A DNA stretch of 36,343 bases from Pyxidicoccus fallax. Its GTDB lineage: Bacteria > Myxococcota > Myxococcia > Myxococcales > Myxococcaceae. Each line of letters begins with the position of its first letter. Position 1 is the stretch's first letter. The position numbers and the translations under genes were made by a program. This document shows positions 23,269 to 31,598 of this stretch, one piece after another. The stretch lies in NCBI RefSeq assembly GCF_012933655.1, contig NZ_JABBJJ010000099.1:1-36343 (forward strand). The letters run 5' to 3'. Below the pieces are notes generated by a model that searched no databases, had not been told where the DNA came from, and was given only the letters and a program-made list of their open reading frames with translations.

Positions 23269-24849
23269 TCACGGTGTGCAGGCCCGGGCGGGCGCGCTTC
23301 GCAGGAGCAGCATTCCCTCTGAGAGCCACTGCACCTCCGCCGCGTCCGAGAGCGCTCCCGCGAGCGCCTCCATCCGGTCGGGCTCGCCGAACACGATGAC
23401 GCCGTCGAAGTCACCGTACCGCAGCGCCCCACGAAGCTGCCGCACGTCCCACGGATGGCAGTCCGCGCTGTCACCCCTGCGCCTCCATGCATTCGCATCC
23501 CACTCCGCGGGAGCGCGGAGGGCGCGAGCGAATCGGTCGCCGTCGTAGACGACGGGCAGATAGTGCGCGAACGCGAAGATGTAGGGCGTTACGCCGCCCG
23601 CTCCCAGGGCGTAGGCCCACACGTGTCGCATGGGGTCGTAATACCCCCAGCTCCGCGAGCGCTGCGCGTGCTCGCAGTCACTCGCCCGGAACGTGAGGAA
23701 GCGCCCCTCCAGCCGGGCCAGGCGCGCGTCCCCGACGATGCGCTCCAGGTGACGCGCCTGCGTGGTGACCTCCACCTGCCCCGCACCGAGCGCCAGCGCG
23801 ATGCCCACGCACAGGGCCCCCCGCAGGCGCGGCGAGGCCCGTGCCGCCGTGGCCGCCACCGCCAGCGGAAGGAAGAGCGGCCCCAGCATGGCCATGCGCT
23901 CCCCGAGCGCCCACGTCGTCCCGAGCGAGCCCGGCATGACGAGCCCCGCGAGCATCCCCAGCACGACGGCCGCCGCGCAGAAGCGCTGCTCGCGCGATGC
24001 CGGAGCCCGCTGTCCCAGCCACAGGAAGGTCAGCCACGCGAGCATCAGCAGGAAGGGCACGAGCAGCAGCCCGGTGGCCCCATCCGTGACGCTCCACGTC
24101 CGGGTGACGAGCTGGGCCATGGCCCGACCGAGGGGGCGGAAGTACAGGGCGGACGGCTCCCAGGTGTGGTGCGTGCCGGGAATCTGGCGGAAGGCGCCGT
24201 GCACCACGTCCCAGCCCGCCATGAGGAGCCCGGGCGTCAGCGCCAGCGCGGACCCCGCGAGCGCCCGCACCCGCGCCGTCGCCAGCGTCACCCCCGCGAC
24301 GAGCGCCAGCACCAGCAACCAGCCGAAGGCCAGCGGGTGCGCGAGGTAGCAGGCCGAGGCCGTGAGCATGAGCGCCACGGAGAAACCGGAGCGGTGGGCC
24401 CGCACGAGGAACCGCGTGGCGAGCAGCAGCAGCGGCAGCGCGAGCACATACGGCAGCAGCCCCATGCGCAGCGGCCACGACAGGGCCAGCGGTAGGCTGA
24501 GCAGCCCCGCCCACGCCCTCGGCGCGCCCAGCGCTCCCGCCAGGGCCCACGCCGCCAGCGGCAGTCCCAGCGCGGAGACGAGCACCACCACGCGCAGCGC
24601 CTGCTCCACGCCGAGCCAGGGCAGTGCCCGCGAGGGAAGCAGGTAGAGCGAGTAGCCGAAGAACCATCCCTCGCGCGCCCGCAGGAAGCCGCTGTCGCTT
24701 CCCGCGCGCAGGGCCCGCTCCACCTCCAGGACGTGCAGATGGTTGGGGTAGTCCTGGAACGGCAGGACCGGAGCGAGCCACAGCACCGCTCCGGTCACCG
24801 CCAGCGCGACGAAGAAGAAGAGTCTCTCGGCGCGGGTCTCACCCCCCAC
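23269..24849 (-). CDS. Large polytopic membrane protein, GT-C-like
   Basis: A 526-residue protein with about 11 hydrophobic segments over residues 1-390 and a soluble C-terminal domain of some 130 residues. The first loop reads LPFQDYPNHLHVLEVERAL; an acidic residue and His in this loop are typical of GT-C membrane glycosyltransferases that use polyprenyl-linked sugars. This makes a cell-surface sugar transfer role plausible, not proven. GTG 24849 is preferred: it overlaps the end of the small lipoprotein gene, so translation is coupled. An ATG-initiated version from 24921 would overlap that gene by more than 80 bases. Confidence 0.65.
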   Translation of the reverse strand: MGGETRAERLFFFVALAVTGAVLWLAPVLPFQDYPNHLHVLEVERALRAGSDSGFLRAREGWFFGYSLYLLPSRALPWLGVEQALRVVVLVSALGLPLAAWALAGALGAPRAWAGLLSLPLALSWPLRMGLLPYVLALPLLLLATRFLVRAHRSGFSVALMLTASACYLAHPLAFGWLLVLALVAGVTLATARVRALAGSALALTPGLLMAGWDVVHGAFRQIPGTHHTWEPSALYFRPLGRAMAQLVTRTWSVTDGATGLLLVPFLLMLAWLTFLWLGQRAPASREQRFCAAAVVLGMLAGLVMPGSLGTTWALGERMAMLGPLFLPLAVAATAARASPRLRGALCVGIALALGAGQVEVTTQARHLERIVGDARLARLEGRFLTFRASDCEHAQRSRSWGYYDPMRHVWAYALGAGGVTPYIFAFAHYLPVVYDGDRFARALRAPAEWDANAWRRRGDSADCHPWDVRQLRGALRYGDFDGVIVFGEPDRMEALAGALSDAAEVQWLSEGMLLLRSAPARACTP

Positions 24850-25012
24850 CGTCGAACACCCCCGCGTCCGTGCCGGCATCCTCGTACGTGCCGCCGTCGT
24901 ACCCGCCGTCACCCTCATCATCGTCGTCGTCGCAGGCCACCACGCCCACGCAAGCCAGCAGCACCAGGACGAAGGCCCACTGCCGTCCCGCCACCCTCAT
25001 GCTTCGTCTCAT
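24839..25012 (-). CDS. Short acidic lipoprotein
   Basis: A 57-residue protein with ATG 25012 and an excellent AGGAGGGG ribosome site. The N-terminus has basic residues and a hydrophobic segment (QWAFVLVLLACVGVVA), with Cys27 as the likely lipidated residue (VVAC); Cys21 (LLAC) is an alternative. The mature chain is only about 30 residues, starting CDDDDDEGDGG, with only acidic, Gly, Tyr, Thr and Ala/Val residues. An Asp at position +2 is an inner-membrane retention signal in E. coli. Its end overlaps the start of the large membrane-protein gene, so the two products may act together. Its role is unknown. Confidence 0.6.
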   Translation of the reverse strand: MRRSMRVAGRQWAFVLVLLACVGVVACDDDDDEGDGGYDGGTYEDAGTDAGVFDGGG

Positions 25013-25175
25013 TCGACCCCTCCTGCCGGCACGACCCAGGCGCGCCGGGTGCCCCCGAGCGAGGTAGCTCCAGGCAAATCCAGACACCATTGGAGGCAGA
25101 GGGCAGGTGCGTCTCCGGCGCGGAACACTCGCGTCCGGCGCGAGGGCAGGAGGGTTCAGCGCCACACGGGCGCCT

Positions 25176-25258
25176 TGTCCCGAAAGGGACATGCCACCCG
25201 CGCCATCCCGGGGCCCGCGCGAGCCATCCGGGAATCTGATGGCTCATCGTCCCTTTCG
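25176..25258 (+). promoter_or_regulatory. Dyad-rich promoter region with LysR-type box
   Basis: GAGCCATC (25221-25228) and GATGGCTC (25238-25245) form a perfect 8-9-8 dyad that contains the T-N11-A core of LysR-type sites (ATC-N9-GAT). Upstream, TGTCCC-GAAA-GGGACA (25176-25191) is another perfect dyad; its half CGAAAGGGAC (25181-25190) recurs inverted as GTCCCTTTCG at 25249-25258. All lie within 125 bases of the exporter start at 25297. The LysR gene convergent to the exporter gene is the natural candidate for binding here. Confidence 0.5.
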
Positions 25259-25296
25259 TCTGGTGGGCTGATGCCGAGGGAAGCAGCTTGAGGCTC

Positions 25297-26289
25297 ATGA
25301 ATCCCCGGGCCCACCCCACCAGCGACCCTCATGCCTCACCCGGGGCCCCGAGCGCCGGGCGCTGGCTCGTTCCCCTGGGCGCCATTCTCAGCCTGATGCC
25401 CTTCGTGTCCACGGGCACCTCGCTGGTGCTGGGCATCGCGGTGGCGCTGACGGTGGGCAATCCCCACGCGGCCTTCACCCGTCGGGCCACCCAGGTGTTG
25501 CTGTCGCTCGCCGTCATGGGGCTGGGAGCGGGCATGGACCTTCGGGTGGTGGCCGAGGTGGGGGCCCAGGGCGTGCTCTACACGGTGGTGGGCATCGCCA
25601 CGTGCCTGCTGCTGGGGACGCTGCTGGCGCGAGCGCTGGGCGTGAGTCGGGAGGCGGGGCTGCTCATCAGCATCGGTAAGGCCATCTGCGGAGGAAGCGC
25701 CATCGCCGCGGTGGTGCCGGTGCTGCGTCCGAAGGAACACGAGGTCTCCGTCGCGCTGGGCACGGTGTTCCTGCTCAACGCCGTGGCCCTCTTCGTCTTT
25801 CCTCCCGTGGGCCACGCGCTGGGCCTGGACGCGGGGCAGTTCGGCCTGTGGAGCGCCCTGGCCATCCACGACACCAGCTCCGTGGTGGGCGCGGCCCTGC
25901 GGTTCGGCCCGGAGTCCCTGGCGCTGGCCACCACCGTGAAGCTGGCCCGCGCGCTCTGGATTGTCCCGCTGACGCTGGCGGTGGGCGCGTGGATGCGCGC
26001 GAAGGGCGGGGAGGGGACTCAGGGACGGATGCGCTGGCCCTGGTTCATCCTCGGGTTCATCGCGGCGGCGGCGCTCGTCACCTGGGTGCCGGCGCTGCGT
26101 CCGGCGGGAGACGTCGTGGCCGGCGTGTCGCGGCGCGTGCTGGTGCTGACGCTGTTCCTCATCGGCGCCAACCTCTCGCGGAGCGCCCTCCGCTCCGTGG
26201 GCACGAGGCCGCTGCTCCAGGGCTTCGCGCTGTGGGTGGTCATGGCCGCCCTGAGCCTGGGCGCCATCCGCCTCCACCTCATCTCCTGA
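25297..26289 (+). CDS. YeiH/UPF0324-family putative sulfur-anion exporter
   Basis: A 330-residue protein with about ten membrane segments. ATG 25297 is preferred to a TTG at 25288. Family landmarks are PFVSTGTSLVLGIAVALTVGN, LSLAVMGLGAGMDLRVV, the glycine-rich SIGKAICGGSAIAAVVPVL, and LWSALAIHDTSSVVGAAL with the conserved His-Asp-Thr. Members are called putative sulfate or sulfonate exporters; the E. coli gene yeiH is next to the LysR gene yeiE, linked to sulfite response. Here the LysR gene is convergent, one base away. The substrate is inferred only from the family. Confidence 0.85.
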   Translation: MNPRAHPTSDPHASPGAPSAGRWLVPLGAILSLMPFVSTGTSLVLGIAVALTVGNPHAAFTRRATQVLLSLAVMGLGAGMDLRVVAEVGAQGVLYTVVGIATCLLLGTLLARALGVSREAGLLISIGKAICGGSAIAAVVPVLRPKEHEVSVALGTVFLLNAVALFVFPPVGHALGLDAGQFGLWSALAIHDTSSVVGAALRFGPESLALATTVKLARALWIVPLTLAVGAWMRAKGGEGTQGRMRWPWFILGFIAAAALVTWVPALRPAGDVVAGVSRRVLVLTLFLIGANLSRSALRSVGTRPLLQGFALWVVMAALSLGAIRLHLIS

Positions 26290-26290
26290 G

Positions 26291-27202
26291 TCACGGATGG
26301 ATGGGCGGCGTGGCGCGGGCGTGTCTCAGGAAGCCGCCCGCGACACCCGAGGGTGCGTCCACCGGCAGCACCCACGAGAAGGCGCGCGCCACGTGCAGCT
26401 CCGGCAGCGGCAGCAGGCGGAAGCGGCCCGAGGCCAGCTCGCCCTGGATGCTCCAGCGCGACAGGAAGCCCACGCCGAGTCCCGCGGCCACGGCGCCCTT
26501 GATGGCCTCGGTGCCGCCGAGCTGCATGTCCGCGGCCTGGAGTCCCCGGGGCCGCACGCCGGCCCGCTTCAGCGCGCGCTCCAGCACGGCCCGCGTCCCG
26601 GAGCCCGGCTCGCGCCAGAGAATGGGCACCGTCCGCAGCAGCTCCGCCGAGCGCACGCGCAGCAGCTCCACCGGAGCGCGCTCGGCGACGACGGGCACCA
26701 GCTCGTCGTCGAGGTAGTGCTCCAGCCGGATGCGCGAAGCACGGGCATGCCCCTCCACGAGCCCCAGGGGCACGCGTCCCTCGCCCACCCACGCGAGCAC
26801 CTGCTCGGTGTTGCCCACCTCCAGCCGCACCTGCACGTCCCGATGCTCTCGCACGAAGGACGCCAGCAGGTCCGGCACCACGTAGCTGGCCACGGTGGTG
26901 CTGGCCGCCAGCGCCAGCTCGCCGCGCAGCGTCTCCTCTCCGGCCACGGCGAGCGCCGCCTCGTCCAGGAGCCGGTGGTGGCGCTGGGCGTACTCCAGCA
27001 GCACGCGCCCGGCCTCGTTGAGGCGCACGCCTCGCGCGGTGCGCACCAGGAGGGGACGGCCACACTCGCGCTCGAGCTGACGCACCTGCGCGGTGACGGC
27101 CGGCTGGGACAGGTGCAGCAGCCGCGAGGCCGCGGACACCTGACCCGTCATGGCCACCACGCGGAAGGTTTCGAGACGGCGAGGGTCGAGTCGGGGAGGC
27201 AT
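26291..27202 (-). CDS. LysR-family transcriptional regulator
   Basis: A 303-residue protein of normal LysR length. Residues about 5-62 are the winged helix-turn-helix (LETFRVVAMTGQVSAASRLLHLSQPAVTAQVRQLERECGRPL). The effector domain begins near 90 (ELALAASTTVASYVVPDLLASF) and contains the usual IKGAVAAGLGVGFLSRW. It resembles the CysB/CysL/YeiE part of the family. It ends one base from the convergent YeiH-type exporter gene, and a T-N11-A dyad lies upstream of that exporter, so regulation of the exporter is likely. ATG 27202 is chosen because the helix-turn-helix begins directly after it. Confidence 0.88.
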   Translation of the reverse strand: MPPRLDPRRLETFRVVAMTGQVSAASRLLHLSQPAVTAQVRQLERECGRPLLVRTARGVRLNEAGRVLLEYAQRHHRLLDEAALAVAGEETLRGELALAASTTVASYVVPDLLASFVREHRDVQVRLEVGNTEQVLAWVGEGRVPLGLVEGHARASRIRLEHYLDDELVPVVAERAPVELLRVRSAELLRTVPILWREPGSGTRAVLERALKRAGVRPRGLQAADMQLGGTEAIKGAVAAGLGVGFLSRWSIQGELASGRFRLLPLPELHVARAFSWVLPVDAPSGVAGGFLRHARATPPIHP

Positions 27203-27246
27203 GGACGGAACACAAGCCCCGTCCACGCTCCCGCGCAAGCGCGCCT

Positions 27247-28281
27247 TCAGCCCTGCAGCTCGCCCTGGGGCGGGAAGCCGTGCTGCTTCCGGCCCTCGTT
27301 GCCCTCGTAGACCATGGAGGTCTTGAACAGCTCGTAGCGCCCGTCCGCCGCGACGGGCGCCACCTTGTCTCGAAGGGCGGCCATCTCCTGCTTCGTCATC
27401 GGCTTGAAGCCCCGGGCGATGGCGAGGTTCTGCTCCAGGATTTCCACCGAGTCCATGCCCGACACGGTGACGGCGACGGGCAGGCTCATGGCGTAGCGGA
27501 TGGCCTCCTGCGCCGTCACGATGCCCTGCTTCACCGGGTTCGCGTTGCCCGTCAGGCTCTTCATGCCGATGGGGGCAATCTTTCGCTGGAGCAGCAGGGG
27601 GAGCACCTCCTTCTCGAAGCTGCGGAAGGAGCCGTCGAAGACGTTGAGCGGCAGCTGCACCGAGTCGAAGGGGAAGCCGTGCTTGAGCATGCGCAGGTGC
27701 AGCTCGGGGCTCTTGTGGCCGGTGAAGCCGACGAAGCGCACCTTGCCCTGCTTCTTCGCCAGCTCCAGTGCCTCCACGACGCCGCCCTTCTGGAAGTGCA
27801 GCTCGGGGTCGTTCGCGTAGGCGACCTCGTGAATCTGCCAGAGGTCCACGTGGTCCGTCTGGAGCCGCTTCAGCGACTGCTCCAACTGCTGCATGGCCAC
27901 GTTCTTGTCGCGGCCGTGCGTGCAGACCTTCGTCATGAGGAAGGCCTTGTCGCGCCGGCCCTGGAGGGCCTTGCCCATGACCTCCTCGGAGCGGCCCTGG
28001 TGGTAGTCCCAGGCGTTGTCCATGAAGTTGATGCCCGCGTCGAGCGCCTGCTGGATGATGCGGATGCCCACCTGCTCGTCCTTCGGCTTGCCGATGTGGA
28101 AGCCGCCGACGCCGAGCGCGGAGACCTTCACGCCCGTCTTGCCGAAGGGCCGCATGGGGATGGCATCGGGGCTGGGGGCGGCACTGCCCTGGGCGGCTTC
28201 GGTCTCGCCAGCAACTCCCACCTGGGTGGCGACGGCGGCCACGCCCGCGAGCTTCAGGAACTTCCGACGCGACGAGTCCAT
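27247..28281 (-). CDS. Tat-exported aldo/keto reductase
   Basis: A 344-residue protein; ATG 28281 has a GGAGGAG ribosome site. The N-terminus SSRRKFLKLAG is a twin-arginine signal followed by a hydrophobic stretch and an Ala-rich cleavage region. The reductase core begins MRPFGKTGVKVSALGVGGFHIG. The catalytic tetrad is Asp88, Tyr93, Lys118 and His151 (DNAWDY, LMTKV, WQIHEV), so it should be active with a nicotinamide cofactor; exported cofactor-loaded enzymes use the Tat route. The substrate is unknown. It stands apart from the LysR gene by 44 bases. Confidence 0.87.
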   Translation of the reverse strand: MDSSRRKFLKLAGVAAVATQVGVAGETEAAQGSAAPSPDAIPMRPFGKTGVKVSALGVGGFHIGKPKDEQVGIRIIQQALDAGINFMDNAWDYHQGRSEEVMGKALQGRRDKAFLMTKVCTHGRDKNVAMQQLEQSLKRLQTDHVDLWQIHEVAYANDPELHFQKGGVVEALELAKKQGKVRFVGFTGHKSPELHLRMLKHGFPFDSVQLPLNVFDGSFRSFEKEVLPLLLQRKIAPIGMKSLTGNANPVKQGIVTAQEAIRYAMSLPVAVTVSGMDSVEILEQNLAIARGFKPMTKQEMAALRDKVAPVAADGRYELFKTSMVYEGNEGRKQHGFPPQGELQG

Positions 28282-28388
28282 GCGGTGCTCCTCCGGGGAT
28301 CGAGGAGCAGGGTAATGACTGCGACGCGGCGCGGTAGCGTCGGTGGGAGGGGATGTCCGGTTCCGACCGGATGCGGTGGGCGCGTCGT

Positions 28389-28573
28389 TCAGGGGCCGAA
28401 GAACCGCAACAGATTGCCCTCGGGGGCCCTCACGCCGAAGGCGCGGTAGGGTCCATCCGGTGGACGGCCCAGCCCGTGGGCCAGCGTCACGCCCCACGCT
28501 CGCAGCCGCTGGTACACGCTGTCGATGTCCGCCACGACGAAGCCGGACTTGAAGAAGCCCTGGGTGTGCTTCG
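28389..28573 (-). pseudogene. C-terminal fragment of a VOC (glyoxalase-fold) protein
   Basis: Read on the minus strand, this segment encodes about 55 residues of a VOC-family half domain: GFFKSGFVVADIDSVYQRL, then AWGVTLAHG, then DGPYRAFGVRAPEGN and LLRFFGP followed by a stop at 28389. The DID..Y.RL and PEGN..R.F patterns are diagnostic of the glyoxalase/dioxygenase fold. The N-terminal half is missing: the match ends at about 28573, where the sialidase-like gene stops in a different frame. No start codon or ribosome site serves it, so it is a remnant. Confidence 0.65.
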
Positions 28574-29758
28574 CTACCGCTGGAGCACGCGGTTGTCCCC
28601 GAGCGCGTCAATCAACACGATGACGTCGTTGAAGGCGCGCTCGAACAGGCCCGGCGTGTAGTTGCGCGAAGTCGCGGTCCACACGGCGCTCGGGGTGGAC
28701 CAGGTCTCGAAGTTGACGGTGGTGCTGACGTAGCCGACGTGGCAGTGGCGCTCGTGGGCGGGCATGTTGGAGTAATCGGGCGGGCCCGCCTTGTCCTCGT
28801 CGGTGCAGAACGCGACGCCCACGGGGCCGTTACCCACGCGGATGGCCGAGGGGACGTAGGCGTTGTACCGCCGCCCCGAGCCCGGGTCGACGCGGGAGCG
28901 GTAGACGGTGCGCCGCAGTGACTCGTCCCACGTCTTGCCGCCGTCCCACGACTGGACGGCATTGATGACGTTGGCGTGGGCGCCGCCGGTGGGGAAGGGC
29001 TCGACGCCCTCGACGACGACCATGAGGCGGTCTCCGCCGAGCTGCACGACGGTGGGCATGCCCTCGCGGTTGAGGGCCCCGGCGCGCTTGTCCCACGCCA
29101 CCGCGACGACGCCGTAGGCCGTCCAGGCGCCGGTGGTGCCGCGGCGGCCCTGCATGGCAATCCACTGGTGGCCGGGGTAGCCGCGCTGCGCGGCGAGTGG
29201 CTCGGAGTCGTAGTAGACCTGCAGGTCGCCGTTCGCGCGCTGGAAGAGGTACGGCGCGCCGACGAAGCGGCTGACGGGGCCGATGACGGTGCTGTCGTAG
29301 ACCCAGTGGTCACCATCGTTGTCGCTGCGGGTGATGGTGATGCGCCACTGCCCATTCGCGAGCTCGCGGAAGGCACAGAAGATGGTTCGCGTGCCGGGGA
29401 TGGCTCGCATCATCACGTCGCCGAACTGCACGGCCGGGTTGTTGGCGACGGAGCCATGAAGCCGCCAGCTCGCGCTGTTATCGGCGCTCGTCCAGACGTC
29501 GATGCGCGTCCCCGCGCTCACCCCGCCAATCAGCAGGCCGTCGGAGCGGCGGGTGATGTGCCGGACCGGCGCGCCACCGCTCGCCATCAGGACCCGCCAG
29601 CCTCCCGTGGGGAGCGCCGCCTCCCTCTGTTCGAGGGACGCCTCTTCTTCCGGAGCGGGCGCCTCGGGCGCGCACGCGAAGAAGGACACCGCGACGAGGG
29701 CCAGTGTCAGGGAGAGTCGGGATGAACGGCGGGCCGCGAAGGGCTGGGGAGAGTTCAT
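28574..29758 (-). CDS. Sialidase-like beta-propeller lipoprotein
   Basis: A 394-residue protein. Its N-terminus (SRLSLTLALVAVSFFAC) looks like a lipoprotein signal with Cys29, though the lipobox FFAC is weak. The mature part has at least three Asp-box motifs of sialidase propellers: SADNSASW, SDNDGDHW and SWDGGKTW. Aromatic strands such as WRVLMASGGAPVRHITRRSDG start the propeller. Similar proteins are annotated as exo-alpha-sialidases or fungal-type BNR-repeat enzymes; catalytic Arg and Tyr residues cannot be assigned with confidence, so sugar binding without hydrolysis is also possible. It is exported and probably surface-facing. Confidence 0.68.
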   Translation of the reverse strand: MNSPQPFAARRSSRLSLTLALVAVSFFACAPEAPAPEEEASLEQREAALPTGGWRVLMASGGAPVRHITRRSDGLLIGGVSAGTRIDVWTSADNSASWRLHGSVANNPAVQFGDVMMRAIPGTRTIFCAFRELANGQWRITITRSDNDGDHWVYDSTVIGPVSRFVGAPYLFQRANGDLQVYYDSEPLAAQRGYPGHQWIAMQGRRGTTGAWTAYGVVAVAWDKRAGALNREGMPTVVQLGGDRLMVVVEGVEPFPTGGAHANVINAVQSWDGGKTWDESLRRTVYRSRVDPGSGRRYNAYVPSAIRVGNGPVGVAFCTDEDKAGPPDYSNMPAHERHCHVGYVSTTVNFETWSTPSAVWTATSRNYTPGLFERAFNDVIVLIDALGDNRVLQR

Positions 29759-29813
29759 GGCGGCCAGGGTGCCGCAACGAAGCCGGCATACTCAACGTCA
29801 GAACAGAAATCCG

Positions 29814-29827
29814 TGACAAACATGTCA
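29814..29827. promoter_or_regulatory. Small dyad between divergent genes
   Basis: TGACA-AACA-TGTCA is a perfect 5-4-5 inverted repeat in the AT-richest part of the 200-base gap between the sialidase-like gene and the cassette gene at 29962. It may be an operator for either side. No matching regulator is identified. Confidence 0.25.
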
Positions 29828-29961
29828 TTCATGCGGCGGCGCGGGCGTGCTCGTCCGGGGTCGGCTCGCGGCGTCGCGCAGGTGCCATCGGATTTCACTT
29901 CGTGGCTTCCTGCCTGTCCGTGAGACTCCGCCGGGTGACGACCCCATCGCCTGGTACGCGG

Positions 29962-30492
29962 ATGCTCTCCATGTTTCACGAGGCGGGCTTCCCCTTCGAG
30001 TCCGTCGACGCTGCATGGCGGGGTTCCGAGCACCTCTATCCGCTCCTGGGATCGCTGACGGCCAGCTTCCCCGACGCGCGAGCCTTTCAGACGTGCGCGG
30101 AGTGGTTGCGGCTGTGTGCCGCCCATATCGAAGGCAGCGAGCCCGCCGCCGCGTTGTTCGCCCGGGCGTGCTCGGAGGTTCCTCGTCAGTCCCACATCGT
30201 CGCGAGTGGGCTGGGGGACCTGCGCAACGAGTGCATCCTGGCGAGGCGGCCCGCGGCCGCGGCGTTCGCGGATTCCGCCAGTCACCTCTGCGAGGCGTGG
30301 GCCGCCGTGAGCACCGGTGAAGTGGATGACGAGACCGAGCCCTGGGCGCGGGCAAAGGCCGCGGCGAAGGCCATGGTGACGGCCTGGCTTTACCAGCAGG
30401 GATTGGAGGAGGAGGACAAGGAGGCGAGGACGCGAGCGCGGGTCGAGCTCACGCGGTTGTTGCGCACAGCCCGGGAAGAGGTGAGCAAGTGA
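29962..30492 (+). CDS. Unknown protein, first gene of ankyrin cassette
   Basis: A 176-residue protein from ATG 29962; ATG 29971 and a GTG at 29935 are alternatives, none with a good ribosome site. The sequence is mostly helical (SFPDARAFQTCAEWLRLCAAHIEG, AAALFARACSEV, ARAKAAAKAMVTAWLYQQGLEEEDKEARTRARVELTRLL), without signal peptide or membrane helix. I do not recognise a family. Its stop overlaps the start of the ankyrin gene by four bases (GTGA), so the products are probably made together. A decayed copy of its 3' part exists at about 33917-34025, so gene and partner move or duplicate as a unit. Confidence 0.6.
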   Translation: MLSMFHEAGFPFESVDAAWRGSEHLYPLLGSLTASFPDARAFQTCAEWLRLCAAHIEGSEPAAALFARACSEVPRQSHIVASGLGDLRNECILARRPAAAAFADSASHLCEAWAAVSTGEVDDETEPWARAKAAAKAMVTAWLYQQGLEEEDKEARTRARVELTRLLRTAREEVSK

Positions 30493-31592
30493 CGGAACGA
30501 CAATACGAACTGGAAAGACTCATCCGGGAGATCAACGACCTGCACTACATCGAGACCTACAACCGGGTCGAGATGGCGGAGGCCGAGTACCTCGCGGTCC
30601 TGCGCAAGGCGCAGGACCACAACGCGGAGGTCCTCGGGAAGATTCGTCAGCTGCTCTCCCAGGGCGTGAGCCTCGACTTCAAGACCATCAACAACCACAC
30701 GCCGCTGGCCATCGCGGTGACCCAGAACAACGTCGAGCTCATCCAGCTCCTGATGGAGCATGGCGTCGACATCCATGCGCCCTTCCGCTACGACACGCCG
30801 CTGCACCGGGCGGCGGAGTTCGGCGCCGACCGCGTGGTCCGGTTCCTCATCGAGCAGGGGGCGGACCCACGAGGGAAGACCCCGGGCGGAACGAGCGTCC
30901 TGTCGGCCGCCCGAAGCTCGAGGCACAGCAAGAACGTCGTCCCGCTGTTGGTCGAGCTGTTGAAGAAGACGAAGTCGCAGCGGCCGCCACCTCCGAAGAA
31001 GTTGAAGGACCTCTCCGAGGAGAACGTCACCCGCTACCTGTCTGGCTCCGCGCCGGAAGGTCTTGCTCCCTGGGACTGGGAGTTCCTGAAGACGTTCATG
31101 GACAGCATCTTCGTCGAGGAGCACTCGGTCACCATCGACCAGTTCCACGAGAGCATCCAGGAGCACGGGAACACGCGGCCCCAGCTCCTCTTCGCCTGCA
31201 TCGACCTCATCCAGAAGGTCTCGACCCGCGCGCCCAAGGCGAAGACGGTCAAGAAGGTCTCCAAGAATATCTCCGTCCACCATGGCGACCTGGAGGTCGA
31301 CGGAAACCTGAGTGTGGGCGCGCTGATGGTGACGGGGAGCCTGAAGGTGAAGGGGAAGGCCGCGAACCCCCAGGGCCGCCAGATTTTCGTGGGTGGCGAC
31401 TTCGAGTGCGACACGCTCTACACGGAAGGGCCCGTGGTCATCGGAGGAGACCTCCGGGCCCGCCTCGTCGAGGCCGTCTACAACGACTACAGCCTGGAGG
31501 TCCGCGGCGTGCTGGCGGCCGACACCCTGACGGTGGACAAGCACCAGGTGAAGGCCGGCAGGTTCGACGTGAAGGAGCGAGTCGACAAGTAG
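30489..31592 (+). CDS. Ankyrin-repeat / beta-solenoid protein
   Basis: A 367-residue protein from GTG 30489. An N-terminal helical segment (1-50) leads into ankyrin repeats at about 50-150: NNHTPLAIAVTQNNVELIQLLMEHGVDI, then RYDTPLHRAAEFGADRVVRFLIEQGADP, then a weaker third unit. A linker rich in Lys/Pro and a helical region (about 160-245) follow. The C-terminal 110 residues are a right-handed beta-solenoid with recurring GD/GN turns (HGDLEVDGNLSVGALMVTGSLKVKG, then VGGDFECDTLYTEGPVVIGGDLRA) and the closing YNDYSLEVRG..DKH pattern. Both parts bind proteins. An immunity-type or scaffold role is possible but not shown. Confidence 0.75.
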   Translation: MTERQYELERLIREINDLHYIETYNRVEMAEAEYLAVLRKAQDHNAEVLGKIRQLLSQGVSLDFKTINNHTPLAIAVTQNNVELIQLLMEHGVDIHAPFRYDTPLHRAAEFGADRVVRFLIEQGADPRGKTPGGTSVLSAARSSRHSKNVVPLLVELLKKTKSQRPPPPKKLKDLSEENVTRYLSGSAPEGLAPWDWEFLKTFMDSIFVEEHSVTIDQFHESIQEHGNTRPQLLFACIDLIQKVSTRAPKAKTVKKVSKNISVHHGDLEVDGNLSVGALMVTGSLKVKGKAANPQGRQIFVGGDFECDTLYTEGPVVIGGDLRARLVEAVYNDYSLEVRGVLAADTLTVDKHQVKAGRFDVKERVDK

Positions 31593-31598
31593 CGCGGA

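Noticed and set aside
23455..24495. A 346-codon plus-strand frame opposite the GT-C-like gene
   Set aside because: Composition is dominated by Arg, Gln, His and Pro with no hydrophobic core; it mirrors the membrane-protein gene on the other strand.
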